From NCBI GenBank assembly GCA_002711845.1, contig PASF01000001.1, positions 541,537-605,536 of the forward strand: a stretch of 64,000 nt of DNA, written 5' to 3'. Below, piece after piece: positions 62,575-64,000 of this stretch; within the stretch, counting starts at the first letter, position 1, and every line of letters starts with the position of its first letter. The DNA is from Gammaproteobacteria bacterium. Lineage in GTDB: Bacteria; Pseudomonadota; Gammaproteobacteria; Pseudomonadales; Pseudohongiellaceae. A program made the position numbers and the translations under genes. The notes beneath the pieces were generated by a model. That model ran no database searches. It was given only the letters and a program-made list of their open reading frames with translations, and had not been told where the DNA came from.

Positions 62575-64000
62575 CTAGCGGCTTGCCAGCCAGGGGGCTG
62601 GATGAACCATCGCCACGACACGTCGCCAGCGTGGCTGGGACATGACCAGTTCATGCTGCAGCTGTCGACGTAGTTGCTGCCAGGCCTGTCGATCTGCAGC
62701 GTCGGGGCTGCCCCCCGCCTGCCAGACGCCAGCGGGGGCCAGGCCATAGTCGGGTGCTGCCTGCAGGTGCTGCTCGGTGAGCCGGGAGAATGCCGGCAAT
62801 GTGGTCATAGACCTTCGGGCAAAGGCCTCACGGCTTTCGCCATGACGGCGCACGATGCCAAAACTGGCCAGCGCATCCAGGGCTGCACGATAATGCAGGC
62901 GATACTGCTGTTGTGTGCTGGCCCAGGCCGGCACCTGTGCCCGATATGCCCTGATGATATAGGCCGCCAGCAGCAGCGCGATGACCATGAACATGAGGGT
63001 TCGCGCGATATTCTCCAGCGACCAGCGGCTGTCGCCACCCTGGTCCTGCAGAAACGCTTCAAACGCCGCATCGTCGCGCAGCATGTCTGCCAGCATCTGT
63101 TGCAGCGAGTCCTGCGGGTCGGTGGACATGTCCACCAGCGTTTGCGAAGGGGTCGGGTCGACGATCACCCAGCCCAGACCTTCAAGATAGATCTCTGGCC
63201 ACGCGTGGCCATGCACAGCCTGAATCAGCAGGGCTGAGCCGCCGGCCCGGTTGGCAGAGGGTACCGAGTAACCCACGCCGACCCGTGCCGGGAGGCCCAG
63301 GCTGCGGTACAGATAGGTGGCCGCATAGGCGAAGTGAATGCAGTAACCGGTCATGTCGCCAAACAGGAACGATGCCGCCGGGTCAGTCGCATACGCATGT
63401 TCATTGGCCAGGCTGTAGATACCGTTGGTGTCCAGCCAGTCTTTGACGGCCAGCGCTTTTGCATAAGGGTCATCGGCAAACTCGGGGCGCAGGTTGGCGA
63501 TTAACTCACGGCCAAATTCGCCGTAGCGTGGATCATCGGGCATCTCCAGGTACTCGGTCCACTGTGCGACCGTCCAGTCGGGTGAGCCCGCCTGTCGACC
63601 AATCAGGTCGGAGAAATCGAACTCGGGCACCAGTGACTCGACAGTGTAGGTCTGCCGAAAGCGCAGACTGTTCGGGTTGGGGGCCCGCTCAAAACGAATC
63701 GGAGCATCGAGGCCGAAGGGGCTGCGGTGAGGCGTCAGCAGCCCGATGGTGGTGGTGACACTGCGACGTTTGTCCTGGGCCGGAATCTGGTCGGTTACCT
63801 CAATGGGCGTCGAAGGAAACTCACTGACCAGGTCCTGGTCCAGGCTGTCATCCTCGGCTGTCCACAACAGGGTCCCGTTGAACTGGGAGTAGGCGGATTC
63901 CCGAAAATAGTAGGCGCCACTGTCAGGTTCATAGTCGTCCCGGAACAGCACAATGGCCACCGGCGCTTCGCGATCGCTAGCGTCGTTTTCGCCATCGCGG
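62575..64000 (-). CDS. Transglutaminase-like (TgpA-type) membrane protein, partial at right edge
   Basis: The C-terminal 474 residues of a larger protein; the frame is open at the window edge with no start. The transglutaminase core is clear: nucleophile Cys in MTGYCIHFAYAATYL, His in VHGHAWPEIYL and Asp in GWVIVDPTPSQ. A single TM segment (ARTLMFMVIALLLAAYIIRAY) and a cytoplasmic helical tail follow. TgpA-type proteins carry several N-terminal TM helices, expected beyond the edge. It leads the moxR-TPR operon. Function of the TGase reaction in this family is poorly known. Confidence 0.88.
   Translation of the reverse strand, partial: RDGENDASDREAPVAIVLFRDDYEPDSGAYYFRESAYSQFNGTLLWTAEDDSLDQDLVSEFPSTPIEVTDQIPAQDKRRSVTTTIGLLTPHRSPFGLDAPIRFERAPNPNSLRFRQTYTVESLVPEFDFSDLIGRQAGSPDWTVAQWTEYLEMPDDPRYGEFGRELIANLRPEFADDPYAKALAVKDWLDTNGIYSLANEHAYATDPAASFLFGDMTGYCIHFAYAATYLYRSLGLPARVGVGYSVPSANRAGGSALLIQAVHGHAWPEIYLEGLGWVIVDPTPSQTLVDMSTDPQDSLQQMLADMLRDDAAFEAFLQDQGGDSRWSLENIARTLMFMVIALLLAAYIIRAYRAQVPAWASTQQQYRLHYRAALDALASFGIVRRHGESREAFARRSMTTLPAFSRLTEQHLQAAPDYGLAPAGVWQAGGSPDAADRQAWQQLRRQLQHELVMSQPRWRRVVAMVHPAPWLASR

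Noticed and set aside
1-64000. tRNA, rRNA, insertion sequences, prophage or CRISPR arrays
   Set aside because: I looked through the intergenic intervals for cloverleaf signatures, transposase frames, terminal repeats and regular spacer-repeat arrays and saw none.

Overview
This 64 kb window looks like chromosomal DNA of a free-living, aerobic, probably marine gammaproteobacterium. The evidence is the biosynthetic SpeA/SpeB polyamine pair, YfbR, a DUF2835 protein, HemP with a TonB haem receptor, a LiuR-type MerR regulator with its operator, fused isobutyryl-CoA mutase (IcmF), PQQ dehydrogenases and an RND pump. The genus cannot be fixed from the sequence. I see no rRNA, tRNA, insertion sequence, prophage, integron or CRISPR. 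This is ordinary, tightly packed accessory metabolism, and the most informative signals are in the short intergenic regions.

Layout. 0-5.5 kb: ArfB ribosome rescue, a VOC protein, an exported P1 peptidase, a thiolase, and a large secreted protein joining a thioredoxin-like fold, a c-haem site and a copper monooxygenase-like domain. 5.7-13 kb: AbgT transporter divergent from an XRE regulator with twin operators; yfbR, an MFS transporter and PEP carboxylase in one run. 13-16 kb: a Fur-box intergenic region between a PKHD hydroxylase and a lipoprotein, then a 1-Cys peroxiredoxin and a secreted lectin-fold-like protein. 16-22 kb: three tiny membrane proteins, a thiolase, a LiuR-like regulator and, divergently, icmF. 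This is an acyl-CoA degradation locus with a perfect 22-bp palindrome between regulator and mutase.

22-34 kb: PhoD with a Pho-box-like promoter, a TauE/SafE permease, an EVE protein, an SRPBCC protein followed by the remains of an ArsR regulator, dadA divergent from an Lrp-type gene, an aldolase-like protein, DUF2835, an Asp/Glu racemase, cstA-ybdD, a Ca2+/Na+ exchanger and a diguanylate cyclase. 34-38.3 kb: a Fur-box-preceded haem operon (hemP, TonB receptor, exported chelatase-fold protein with a His-rich insert). 38.3-48 kb: DUF924, a coupled GCS2-ligase/desuccinylase pair, Cu-Zn SOD, a PQQ dehydrogenase, a secreted protein of unknown function, and speA/speB.

48.5-64 kb: an RND adaptor and pump, beta-carbonic anhydrase, a PQQ sugar dehydrogenase, copCD, a Na+/phosphate symporter with a strong Pho-box array, a Bcr/CflA exporter, and a transglutaminase-MoxR-TPR cluster whose first gene runs off the right edge.

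Themes that join the genes: phosphate starvation (phoD and the Na+/Pi symporter both carry Pho-box repeats), iron (two Fur-like boxes), copper and periplasmic redox (CopCD, SodC, the Cu monooxygenase-like protein, PQQ enzymes), and acyl-CoA/amino-acid breakdown (IcmF, thiolases, LiuR, DadA). I did not find one obviously new multi-gene defence or mobile system. The best candidates for undescribed biology are the exported chelatase in the haem operon, the three-micro-protein membrane operon, the ligase/desuccinylase pair, and the XRE regulator whose start codon lies inside its own operator.
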